A stretch of 64,000 bases of DNA from Pseudomonas sp. MRSN 12121. GTDB taxonomy: Bacteria; Pseudomonadota; Gammaproteobacteria; Pseudomonadales; Pseudomonadaceae. The DNA lies in contig NZ_CP010892.1 of assembly GCF_000931465.1 (NCBI RefSeq), positions 496,001 through 560,000 on the forward strand, read 5' to 3'. A program made the translations under genes and the position numbers. Of this stretch, positions 31,361-40,591 are shown one piece after another; position 1 is the first letter of the stretch; each line of letters starts with the position of its first letter. The notes beneath the pieces were generated by a model. The model was not told the DNA's origin. It did not search any database and saw only the letters and a program-made list of their open reading frames with translations.

Positions 31361-31621
31361 TCAAGCTGCCTGTTTTGCAATGACGAAGGCCGCGAGGCTC
31401 GCCACGTTGGAGAAGTGGTTGCGGGTGTCCTTGGCGTCGGCGTCGATCTTGATGCCGTAGCGTTTCTGGATCGCCAGGCCCAGTTCCAGGGCGTCGACCG
31501 AGTCCAGGCCCAGGCCTTCACCGAACAGCGTCTGCTCGTCGCCGATGTCGTGCACGCTGATGTCTTCGAGGCCCAGGGCATCGATGATCAACATTTTAAT
31601 TTCCTGGTGCAGATCGCTCAT
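31361..31621 (-). CDS. apeE: Acyl carrier protein
   Basis: An 86-aa ACP with attachment Ser41 in GLGLDSVDALELGL. The start overlaps the end of the PlsC-type acyltransferase gene by 26 bases. It differs strongly from the second ACP (DSVD against DSID and a different helix III), which supports separate partners. The symbol is by gene order only. Confidence 0.92.
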   Translation of the reverse strand: MSDLHQEIKMLIIDALGLEDISVHDIGDEQTLFGEGLGLDSVDALELGLAIQKRYGIKIDADAKDTRNHFSNVASLAAFVIAKQAA

Positions 31622-32411
31622 CTTCGGCGAGCTCCTTAATGAAGTAGTGATGCAAGTGATCGTTGAGCTTGCGCGAAGCCTGCGGCGCAGGGCCTTGGGC
31701 GGCGAAGGCGCACGGGTCTATATCGGCCCCGACGCGAAAACTGAAGTGCACGCGGCGCAGGGGGATGCGATACCAGGGTTCGGCCTTGGTCAGGGTGGTC
31801 GGGCTGACCTTGATGACCACCGGGGTGATGATTCTCGCACCGCGCAGGGCGATTGCCGCGCCCCCCCGATGAAAGGCCGGCGCCCGGCCCGGCGGGGTGC
31901 GCGTGCCTTCGGGGAAGATCACCAGGGTCTGGCCGCCGCGCAGGGCTTCGCTGGCGGTATCGAGCATATCCATGCTGCCGTCGTTGCTGATGTATTCGGC
32001 TTCGCGCACCGGGCCACGGGTGAACGGGTTCTGCCACAGGCTCTGCTTGACCACGCAGTTGGCGTTGCGCACCAGGCCGATGAGGAACACCACGTCGATC
32101 AGCGACGGGTGGTTGGCGATGATCATTTGCCCCGGGCGGCCGAGCCGTTCCGCGCCAGTGACTTCATAGGTCAGTACGCCGCTGCGGGCCATGAAGCGGA
32201 TGAACAGCCAGAACAGCCGGCCAATGGTGCGGCGCGCACGCTGGCGGTGCGCCTCGGCGGTGCCGGGCAGGCAGGCCAGCAGGGGGAACACCACCAGGCG
32301 CAGGCACAGGCCGCCCAGGCCGAACAGGGCGAAGCTCGCCGCGGTGGCGAACAGGCGCCAGTAATAGGCGTCGCGGGGCTTTGAGGTTACGGGTTGCGTT
32401 GCCAGTTCCAT
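31596..32411 (-). CDS. PlsC-type 1-acylglycerol-3-phosphate acyltransferase-like protein (ApeD-like)
   Basis: A 271-aa membrane-anchored acyltransferase. A hydrophobic stretch near residues 20-45 is followed by the NHPSLIDVVF motif (His-x4-Asp) and the FPEGTRT motif of the PlsC family. It may attach the polyene chain to a glycerol or sugar acceptor. It overlaps the upstream chain-length-factor gene by 25 bases. The family is firm; the acceptor is unknown. Confidence 0.86.
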   Translation of the reverse strand: MELATQPVTSKPRDAYYWRLFATAASFALFGLGGLCLRLVVFPLLACLPGTAEAHRQRARRTIGRLFWLFIRFMARSGVLTYEVTGAERLGRPGQMIIANHPSLIDVVFLIGLVRNANCVVKQSLWQNPFTRGPVREAEYISNDGSMDMLDTASEALRGGQTLVIFPEGTRTPPGRAPAFHRGGAAIALRGARIITPVVIKVSPTTLTKAEPWYRIPLRRVHFSFRVGADIDPCAFAAQGPAPQASRKLNDHLHHYFIKELAEDERSAPGN

Positions 32412-33106
32412 ACACGGTTCTTCCAGGCATGTTGGCAAGAAGTCTGCTCGCCGAGCAGGGTACGCAAGAGATTCAGGGCATGGGGCCAGCCGGCGTGGGG
32501 TATTTGCTCGGTGGTGGTGTCGAGCGTCAGTTGCCACTGCTGGCCGGGGGTCAGCAGCAGGCCCAGCGCATAGGGGAAGGGCACATCGTCGATCCAGGTG
32601 GCGTAGGCGGCGGGCGGTTGCTCTTCGGCAATTACCAGCAACACGGCCGGCGTCCCTTCCGTGAGCAGCGCCGCGGCTTCCAGCATGCCGTGTTCGAGGC
32701 CGTCGCCAGCAGCGGCGAGTGCGGTCATTTCGCTGGTTTCGCCACGCATGATCGACCACAGGCCGATCACCGCGTTGTGCACCGAGAGGCTGAACTGAGT
32801 CGGGGACAGGGGCTGGTCGGCCGCCAGGTCGCTGAGGATGTCGAAGGTCCGTGGCGTTTCGCCGTGCCGGGAAACAAAGACTAGCGGCAGCTGTTCCAGG
32901 CCTTCGGCCAGCGGCCAGCCCACGCTGAACGCCATGCGTGCCAGACGGCTGAGGCGACGGCGCTGCATGGCCGGCAAAAATGACACGTCGGGGGCGGCAT
33001 CGCTGCTCTCGAGCGCGATCGGCTGTCGGCTCCAGGCCTGCCAATCGTCCACGCTTTCGAGCCCAGGGGCCCACGCGCGCCATTGGGCGATGTTGAAATT
33101 GATCAC
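32387..33106 (-). CDS. apeC: Ketosynthase-like chain-length factor (ApeC-like)
   Basis: A 239-aa protein matching the N-terminal half of ketosynthases (Ketoacyl-synt_2 type). Blocks such as RLSRLARMAFSVG and FSLSVHNAVIGLWSI align in style with FabF, but there is no TACTS-like active-site Cys and no C-terminal catalytic histidines. That is expected for a catalytically dead chain-length factor. In E. coli ApeC pairs with ApeO. It is the first gene of the operon. Confidence 0.82.
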   Translation of the reverse strand: MINFNIAQWRAWAPGLESVDDWQAWSRQPIALESSDAAPDVSFLPAMQRRRLSRLARMAFSVGWPLAEGLEQLPLVFVSRHGETPRTFDILSDLAADQPLSPTQFSLSVHNAVIGLWSIMRGETSEMTALAAAGDGLEHGMLEAAALLTEGTPAVLLVIAEEQPPAAYATWIDDVPFPYALGLLLTPGQQWQLTLDTTTEQIPHAGWPHALNLLRTLLGEQTSCQHAWKNRVWNWQRNP

Positions 33107-33198
33107 TTGAAGTTCATCCCGCCCCTGCGGGCTACCTTGACGTGTCAGACGTTGAGGTCGTGACGCTCTCGACAGGGAAATACAGCCGAGTGGCGCGC

Positions 33199-33227
33199 AT
33201 TATCCCGGTGTGACTGGCTTGTAGCAA
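33199..33227 (-). promoter_or_regulatory. Candidate promoter of the aryl polyene operon
   Basis: On the minus strand TTGCTA (33227-33222), exactly 17 bases, then GATAAT (33204-33199). It lies about 90 bases before the first operon ATG in the 340-base gap (33107-33446) that also carries the start signals of the ParA-like gene. No operator was recognised. Confidence 0.5.
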
Positions 33228-33446
33228 ACACTGGTTACGTTTTGCTCAGTGGAAATGACAAATTCTGACAGGTGAAAGATGTCTTTTTGCCATTATCGGG
33301 CGGAATGGGTCGCAGCCGCACGAATGTCGGCAAGCAGGCTGCCTTGGCCGGCGTGAAGGCGGGCCCACAGTCTGCGATCGGCAAGGTAGCGAAGCAGCGC
33401 TGCTGGCTACTACACTCGGGGTTCTTTGAGGCAGGGAGGTTTTGAC

Positions 33447-34217
33447 ATGCGGCGCGTGGTGTTCAATCAGAAAGGGGGTGTCGGCAAGTCCAGCATTGCC
33501 TGCAACCTGGCAGCCGTGAGCGCCAGCGAAGGGTATCGCACCCTGTTGGTGGACCTGGATGCCCAGGCCAACTCCACTCAATACCTCACCGGGTTGACCG
33601 GTAGCGATATCCCGATGGGGATCGCCGACTTCTTCAAGCAGACGTTATCGTCCGGGCCGTTCTCGAAGAAGAACCAGGTCGATATCTACGAAACGCCTTT
33701 CGACAACCTGCATGTGGTGACGGCCACCGCGGAACTGGCGGACTTGCAGCCCAAGCTCGAGGCGAAGCACAAGATCAACAAGCTGCGCAAACTGCTGGAC
33801 GAGCTGTCCGAGGATTACGACCGGATCTACCTGGATACCCCGCCGGCCCTGAACTTCTACGCGGTTTCAGCGCTGATCGCCGCCGATCGGGTATTGATTC
33901 CCTTCGACTGCGACAGCTTCTCGCGCCAGGCGCTGTACGGCCTGTTGGCGGAGATCGAGGAACTGAAGGACGACCACAATGAGGAATTGCAGGTCGAAGG
34001 CATCGTGGTCAATCAGTTCCAGGCCCGGGCCAGCCTGCCGCAGCAGATGCTCGACGAGCTGATCGCCGAAGGCCTGCCGGTGTTGCCGGTGTACCTGGCC
34101 AGTTCGGTGCGCATGCGCGAATCCCACCAGGCCAGCCTGCCGCTGATCCATCTCGACCCCCGGCACAAGCTGACCCAGCAGTTCGTCGACCTGCACAACC
34201 TGCTGGAAAACGCCTGA
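33447..34217 (+). CDS. ParA/Soj-family ATPase (orphan)
   Basis: A 256-aa deviant Walker ATPase. The P-loop is [10 protein letters not shown] near the N-terminus, followed by [12 protein letters not shown] and [11 protein letters not shown]. No parB neighbour is present, so this is not the chromosomal segregation locus. A conserved orphan ParA is found in this position in Pseudomonas (PA5028). The ATG at 33447 has a GGGAGG ribosome site 7 bases upstream and is preferred to a GTG/TTG-type start further up. Possible roles are positioning of a protein cargo; unknown. Confidence 0.85.
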   Translation: MRRVVFNQKGGVGKSSIACNLAAVSASEGYRTLLVDLDAQANSTQYLTGLTGSDIPMGIADFFKQTLSSGPFSKKNQVDIYETPFDNLHVVTATAELADLQPKLEAKHKINKLRKLLDELSEDYDRIYLDTPPALNFYAVSALIAADRVLIPFDCDSFSRQALYGLLAEIEELKDDHNEELQVEGIVVNQFQARASLPQQMLDELIAEGLPVLPVYLASSVRMRESHQASLPLIHLDPRHKLTQQFVDLHNLLENA

Positions 34218-34227
34218 TCCCTGTTTT

Positions 34228-34316
34228 GTAGGAGCGGGGCTTGCCCGCGATAGCGATCTGACAACCGGCAACGATGTTGAATGTCAGGCCCCATCGCGGG
34301 CAAGCCTCGCTCCTAC
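34228..34316. repeat. REPIN: inverted pair of REP sequences
   Basis: Arms GTAGGAGCGGGGCTTGCCCG (from 34228) and its near-reverse complement ending at 34316. It is a variant (GGGGCTTGCCC) of the element at 9911-10000 and lies between the convergent ParA-like gene and trxC, where it could serve as terminator. Confidence 0.9.
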
Positions 34317-34331
34317 AGGTCCAGGCGACCT

Positions 34332-34766
34332 TCAGATCCCCTGGCTGCGCAGCCAGGCCATCAACTGCGGGAGCGGGAAGGCACCGCTCTGGCGCGCCAC
34401 TTCCTTGCCGTTCTTGAACAGGATCAGGCTGGGAATCGAACGGATACCCAACTGCGCCGACAATTGCGGGTTGGCCTCGCTGTCGAGCTTGGCCAGGCGG
34501 CACTTGCCCGCCAGCTGCGCGGCGGCCTGCTGGAAAACCGGGGCGAAGGACTTGCACGGCCCGCACCAATCCGCCCAGACATCCACCAGCAGAGGCAGGT
34601 CGCCCTTGATCTGGCTGGCGTAGTCGCCTTGTTTCAGCTCGAACGGCTGGTTCAGCAACACCTGGCCCTTGCAGCGCCCGCACTTGGGCTGGTCGCCGAG
34701 GCGCTCGGCGGGGATGCGGTTCAAGCCGTTGCAATGGGGGCAGGGGATCAGCAGGGGATCGGACAT
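34332..34766 (-). CDS. trxC: Thioredoxin 2 (TrxC)
   Basis: A 144-aa thioredoxin with an N-terminal zinc ribbon (CPHC and CGRC pairs) and the active site WCGPC in VWADWCGPCK. The zinc-binding N-terminal extension separates TrxC from TrxA. It reduces disulfides in the cytosol and is linked to oxidative stress in E. coli. Length and motifs are standard. Confidence 0.95.
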   Translation of the reverse strand: MSDPLLIPCPHCNGLNRIPAERLGDQPKCGRCKGQVLLNQPFELKQGDYASQIKGDLPLLVDVWADWCGPCKSFAPVFQQAAAQLAGKCRLAKLDSEANPQLSAQLGIRSIPSLILFKNGKEVARQSGAFPLPQLMAWLRSQGI

Positions 34767-34930
34767 GGGGGCTCCAGAAGGGTAATAGGCGTTATCTGGA
34801 GTTTGATGCCGGGTTTATCAAGCGCGTGGCGGCCTTGTCGCATTCTTTCATACATCTTTGGGCGGTGTGGCCGCGGGCGAATCTAGGCTGAAACGGAGCC
34901 ATGGGTTTGCGCCGTTGGTCTGTTCGCGCG

Positions 34931-34947
34931 CATAGCAGCTTGCTATG
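34931..34947. promoter_or_regulatory. Candidate HigA operator 1
   Basis: Perfect inverted repeat CATAGCA-GCT-TGCTATG (7-3-7), 50 bases before the higB-like start. Confidence 0.5.
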
Positions 34948-34969
34948 GAGCGCCGTCAACACTACCGTC

Positions 34970-34986
34970 TATAGCAATATGCGATA
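34970..34986. promoter_or_regulatory. Candidate HigA operator 2
   Basis: Inverted repeat TATAGCA-ATA-TGCGATA (7-3-7, one mismatch), directly before the ribosome site of the toxin gene. Its centre lies 39 bases from that of the first site, close to four helical turns. The shared half-site TAGCA suggests one dimeric repressor. Confidence 0.5.
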
Positions 34987-34996
34987 GGGACATTGC

Positions 34997-35293
34997 ATGC
35001 ATATCATCACTGCCAAACGAATCTGGGAGGCCAAGGAGCGTTGGGCGCAATCGGCCAGTGCGCTGGATACCTGGTACAGAAAAATCAAAGGCCTCAACCC
35101 GTCCGACTTTGCAGCCATCAAGGCAGTGTTTCCAGCCACGGACAAAGTGGGGGCGTTTCATGTTTTCGATGTTGGCGGCAACAAGTTACGCATCATCGCC
35201 CTGGTGCGTTATGAGGTACGACGGCTCTATATCAGGCACGTACTGGACCATCATGAATACGACAAGGGCAGGTGGAAGGAGGAAACCATATGA
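34997..35293 (+). CDS. higB: HigB-type toxin, RelE superfamily
   Basis: A 98-aa mRNA interferase of the HigB group. The N-terminus MHIITAKRIWEA, the segment GAFHVFDVGGNKLRIIALVRY and the C-terminal YIRHVLDHHEYDKGRW are typical HigB/RelE features. It precedes its antitoxin, the reversed order typical of higBA. The stop overlaps the antitoxin ATG as ATGA. Predicted action is cleavage of mRNA on the ribosome when free of antitoxin. Confidence 0.88.
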   Translation: MHIITAKRIWEAKERWAQSASALDTWYRKIKGLNPSDFAAIKAVFPATDKVGAFHVFDVGGNKLRIIALVRYEVRRLYIRHVLDHHEYDKGRWKEETI

Positions 35294-35691
35294 ACGTTGT
35301 GGTGAGGCAGGCGGCGGAGCATTGGCATTTCGTGGCGCCGTTGCTGCGCAAACCCAAGACCGAGGCCGATTACGATGAATTGGTCCGGGCGCTGGATGAG
35401 CTGCTGGATCTCATGGGAGAGGACGAGAATCATCCGGTGACTTCACTGGTGGACATCATCGGTGACTGGATCGAAGCCTATGACGAAGAGCATCGGCCTA
35501 TGCCAGTGGCCAGCGGGGTCGATGTGTTGCGCTCGTTCATGCGCGAACACGGCCTGACCCAGAGCGACTTGCCCGGCGTGGGCGCGCAGTCGGTGGTCTC
35601 GGAGATTCTCAGCGGCAAGCGCCAGCTCAACCTGCGGCAGATCCGCTGGCTGGCCGAGCGCTTCAAGGTCTCGGTGGAAACCTTTATCTGA
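35290..35691 (+). CDS. higA: HigA-type antitoxin, XRE helix-turn-helix
   Basis: A 133-aa antitoxin. Residues about 75-133 form a helix-turn-helix (LRSFMREHGLTQSDLPGVG, then SVVSEILSGKRQLNLRQIRWLAERF), the DNA-binding and autorepression part. The N-terminal half (about 1-70) would neutralise the toxin. A GGAGGAAACC ribosome site precedes the ATG at 35290. It converges with selO with only 3 bases between the stop codons. Confidence 0.88.
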   Translation: MNVVVRQAAEHWHFVAPLLRKPKTEADYDELVRALDELLDLMGEDENHPVTSLVDIIGDWIEAYDEEHRPMPVASGVDVLRSFMREHGLTQSDLPGVGAQSVVSEILSGKRQLNLRQIRWLAERFKVSVETFI

Positions 35692-35694
35692 GCC

Positions 35695-37191
<1,497 letters not shown>

Positions 37192-37206
37192 CTAGGGATA
37201 GCGCCC

Positions 37207-40200
37207 TTAGTCGAGCTTGGCGGGTGGCGGTTCCTGCAGCGGTTTGCCCTCGGGCGCCGGGACGATGGTCTTCGCCTCGGGCTCGATGGGCACCATCTTG
37301 TATTCCTGGCCGTGGAGGTTTTTCAGGTAGACCTCCATCTGGCGGAACGAGATGTTGATGTGCTGTTTCTTGAACTCGCGGTTGATGAAGCGGTTGACCT
37401 CGTCGATCACCGGGTTGCGATCGCCCAGCTCGCGCACGTGCATGCGCAGTTCATGGTCGAGGGTGCTTTCGCCGAAGTTGAGGAAGTACACATGCGGCTC
37501 GGGTTCCTTCAGCACCCGCGGATTCTCGCGGGCAGCCTTGAGCAGCAGTTCCTTGACCAGGTCCAGGTCGGAGCCGTAGTCGACGCCGAGCTTGAGGGTC
37601 ACCCGGGTGATGGTGTCGGTCAGCGACCAGTTGATCAGTTGCCCGGTGATGAAGGTCTGGTTCGGGACAATGATGTCCTTGCGGTCGAAGTCGGTGATGG
37701 TGGTGGCGCGGATGCGGATCTTGCTCACCGTGCCCGACAGCGCGCCGATGGTGATGGTGTCGCCGATCCGTACCGGACGCTCGAACAGGATGATGATGCC
37801 GGAGATGAAGTTGGCGAAGATCGCCTGCATGCCGAAGCCCAGGCCCACCGACAGCGCCGCCACCAGCCATTGCAGCTTGTCCCAGCTGACGCCCAGGGTC
37901 GACAGTGTGGAGACGAAGCCGACGCCGGCGATCACATAGGACAGCAGGGTGGTGGTCGCGTAGGCGCTGCCCTGGGCCAGGTTCAGCTTGGACAGCACCA
38001 GCACTTCGAGCAGGCCGGGGAGGTTGCGCGCCAGGGCGAACGTGATGCCGACGATGATCAGCGCGCCGAGCATGTCGCCGATGCTGATGGGCACCATGCT
38101 CATGTTGGCGCCGGTGCCGCTGGTGTATTCGTAGAGGGTGACGTTGTCCAGGTAGGAGAAGACCGTGATCAGGTCCGACCAGGCCCAGTACAGCGCGGCG
38201 ATGAACCCGCCCAGCAGGGCCAGGCGGATCAGGCGCAGGGACTGTTCGTTGACCTTCTCGATGTCCATGGTCGGCTCTTCGACCACCGCTTCGCCGTCCC
38301 CGGACTCCCGGGCGGCCTGGCGCTTGCTCAAGGCGCGCTGGTAGGCCAGGCGCCGCGCGGCCACGGCCAGGCCGCGGACGAAGGTGGCCTCGATCACCAG
38401 CCAGAGCATCAGCAGGTACAGGGTATTGATCAGACGGTCGCTGAGTTTCAGCGCGGTGTAGTAGTAGCCGAAGCACACGGCGACGAACAGGGCGATCGGC
38501 AGGACGGTGAACACCACCGCCACCGCCTTGCGGAACAGCGAGGCGTTCTCGTGCGTCGGGCTGCTCAGCAGCAGCCGGCTGAGCAGCCAGGTCATCAGCG
38601 CGTAGCAGGTCAGCACCACGCCGATGCCGAGCACGTCGTCGGCCAGTGCCGCCGGCTGATGCTCGGCGACGGCGACCACGGCCACCAGGGCCATGACCAC
38701 CAGCCCGAGGCGGCGCACCCAGCCCTGGAGGAACTCGACCTGGGGCTTTTCCCAGCGGAAATGCAGTTCCGCCACGCCGCCCGGGGCGAGGGTGCGGTAG
38801 GCGGTATAGAACACCAGCCAGGCCTGGGCCATCTGCAACAGCGCCGCGCCGAGGTTGGCGTTCTGCCCGCGGGCGTCGATCTGTAGGGCCAGGCCGCACA
38901 GCGCCAGGCCCAGGGCGACCGGCAGCGCCAGGAGGATATTGATCAGGATCGCCTGCGGCGTGTGCCACTGGCTGTCGCGCTTGAAGTGGCCGATGTCCTG
39001 GTGGACCTTGTTCAGGCGCAAGTACAGGCTCTTGCGTCGCCACAGCAGGGCCGCGATCAGCAACAGCAGCGGCAGGAACAGCAGCGGTCGTTGCGCCAGG
39101 CCGTCGGCCAGCTCGCTGAGGCTTGAGGACCAGGGCAGGGTGACCACCTGCTTTTCCAGGCGCAGCGGTACGGTCTGCAGCCATTCGAGGTCCAGCGGCT
39201 TGTTGCTGGGGATCCAGAACATCTGTTCGTCGAGGGTCGCGCGCAGGCTCTGCGAAGTGCTCAGCAGTTGTTTCTGGTTGAGCTGCAGGGTGATGGATTC
39301 GTTGAGTAGCGCGCTCAGTTCGCGGCTCAGGCGTTCCAGCAGGTCGGCGCGGGTGACGGCCAGGTCCAGCAGGGTCTTGCGCAGCTGCGGCGTGACTTGT
39401 TCGGACGGCTGCGAAGCCAGCAGGTTATCGACATAGCTGCTGGGGCTGGTGATCAGCTCGCGTTGCTGGTTGACCTCGAACTGGTACAGGCGGATGTCGG
39501 CGATCTGGTCGGCCAGGTCGCGGTCGAGGCGCAGGTGCGGCAGCGCCTGCTTCTGCTTGTAGAGGATCTTCGACAGCAGCAGGCTGCCCTTGAGCACGTT
39601 GATCTGCTCGTCCAGTGCGGCATCGCTCTGGGTCACGCTGTCGAGCTGCTGCTTGGTCTGCAGGTTCTGCTGGGTCACCTCGTTGAGGCGGTCGGTGCTC
39701 TTGAGCAGGTAGTCGGAGAGCTTCAGGTTGGCTGCGCTTTCGGTGGCCAAAAGGCTGCTGCTTCCGGCCTTCTGCGCTTCGATGGATTGCTGGGTGACCG
39801 TCTCCTGGGACTGGGCCAGGCGCTTCTGGTTGATCAGGGTCTGCAGGTCCTGGATTTCCTGTTCCAGGCGAGCGGTCTTTTCCATCAGCAGGTCATGCTG
39901 GCTGTTGCCCAGGTCCTGCAACTGGCTGTTGCCGGCCAGTTCCTGGCGGCGCAGCGGGATCAGCGCATTGATCGCCGCCAGCTCGGCGTTGAGCTGGTTG
40001 CGCTGGTCGGCGGTGATGGGCTTGCCGGCGTCCTTGCCGATCTTGAGGATCGTGTTGATCTGCTGGGTGCGGGTCTGGCTGCTGCTGATCTCGGCCTGGG
40101 CGCGCTCGGGGCGGGTCTGCGCGGTAATGGCCAGGCTATTGGCCTCGGCCAGCGCCTTCTGCAAATCGCCCTGCTGGGTGGTGCGCTCGGTCAGCAACTG

Positions 40201-40557
40201 TTCGAGTTGCGACACCGGCAGGTTGGCGTAGCGCTGGGCCACGGGCACCACCTTGGTGGCTTTGAGGCGGGCCAGTTCGCGCTGGTTCTCGCCGGTCTGG
40301 CGCGGCGCGTTGCTCAACTGCTGCTTGAGATCGCTCAGGCGCTGCTCGTAATCCTGCTTGTTCGACAGCTGCGTGAGGGTCTGTTGCAGCACCGCCTGGA
40401 GGGCCTTCTGATCGGCTTCCGGCAGCTTGCGCTCGGCAATTTTATCCAGGCTCTGCTGGACGGACTCGGCGCTGGGCGGTTCGGCCGCTTGCAATGGGCC
40501 GACAGAAAGGCTCAAGCCCAGCAGGGCTGTAGCGAAAAGGGTACGCAGGGTTGGCAT
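37207..40557 (-). CDS. mscK: Large mechanosensitive channel MscK (KefA)
   Basis: An 1116-aa protein: signal peptide (MPTLRTLFATALLGLSLSVG...), a long periplasmic region to about residue 470 rich in Gln/Leu coiled coil, about 11 transmembrane helices, and a C-terminal MscS module. In the module the pore-lining helix precedes GLGFGMQAIFANFISGIIIL and is followed by ERPVRIGDTITIG and the beta-domain. It opens under membrane tension to relieve hypo-osmotic shock; E. coli MscK is also gated by external potassium. It is followed by cvrA upstream on the same strand with a 34-base gap. Confidence 0.93.
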   Translation of the reverse strand: MPTLRTLFATALLGLSLSVGPLQAAEPPSAESVQQSLDKIAERKLPEADQKALQAVLQQTLTQLSNKQDYEQRLSDLKQQLSNAPRQTGENQRELARLKATKVVPVAQRYANLPVSQLEQLLTERTTQQGDLQKALAEANSLAITAQTRPERAQAEISSSQTRTQQINTILKIGKDAGKPITADQRNQLNAELAAINALIPLRRQELAGNSQLQDLGNSQHDLLMEKTARLEQEIQDLQTLINQKRLAQSQETVTQQSIEAQKAGSSSLLATESAANLKLSDYLLKSTDRLNEVTQQNLQTKQQLDSVTQSDAALDEQINVLKGSLLLSKILYKQKQALPHLRLDRDLADQIADIRLYQFEVNQQRELITSPSSYVDNLLASQPSEQVTPQLRKTLLDLAVTRADLLERLSRELSALLNESITLQLNQKQLLSTSQSLRATLDEQMFWIPSNKPLDLEWLQTVPLRLEKQVVTLPWSSSLSELADGLAQRPLLFLPLLLLIAALLWRRKSLYLRLNKVHQDIGHFKRDSQWHTPQAILINILLALPVALGLALCGLALQIDARGQNANLGAALLQMAQAWLVFYTAYRTLAPGGVAELHFRWEKPQVEFLQGWVRRLGLVVMALVAVVAVAEHQPAALADDVLGIGVVLTCYALMTWLLSRLLLSSPTHENASLFRKAVAVVFTVLPIALFVAVCFGYYYTALKLSDRLINTLYLLMLWLVIEATFVRGLAVAARRLAYQRALSKRQAARESGDGEAVVEEPTMDIEKVNEQSLRLIRLALLGGFIAALYWAWSDLITVFSYLDNVTLYEYTSGTGANMSMVPISIGDMLGALIIVGITFALARNLPGLLEVLVLSKLNLAQGSAYATTTLLSYVIAGVGFVSTLSTLGVSWDKLQWLVAALSVGLGFGMQAIFANFISGIIILFERPVRIGDTITIGALSGTVSKIRIRATTITDFDRKDIIVPNQTFITGQLINWSLTDTITRVTLKLGVDYGSDLDLVKELLLKAARENPRVLKEPEPHVYFLNFGESTLDHELRMHVRELGDRNPVIDEVNRFINREFKKQHINISFRQMEVYLKNLHGQEYKMVPIEPEAKTIVPAPEGKPLQEPPPAKLD

Positions 40558-40591
40558 AGAGACCGGTCGAGCTGGATGAGAAGTAGGCAGT

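Noticed and set aside
33246..33581. 111-codon minus-strand frame before the ParA-like gene
   Set aside because: It overlaps the start of a well-supported gene on the other strand and has no ribosome site or known motif.
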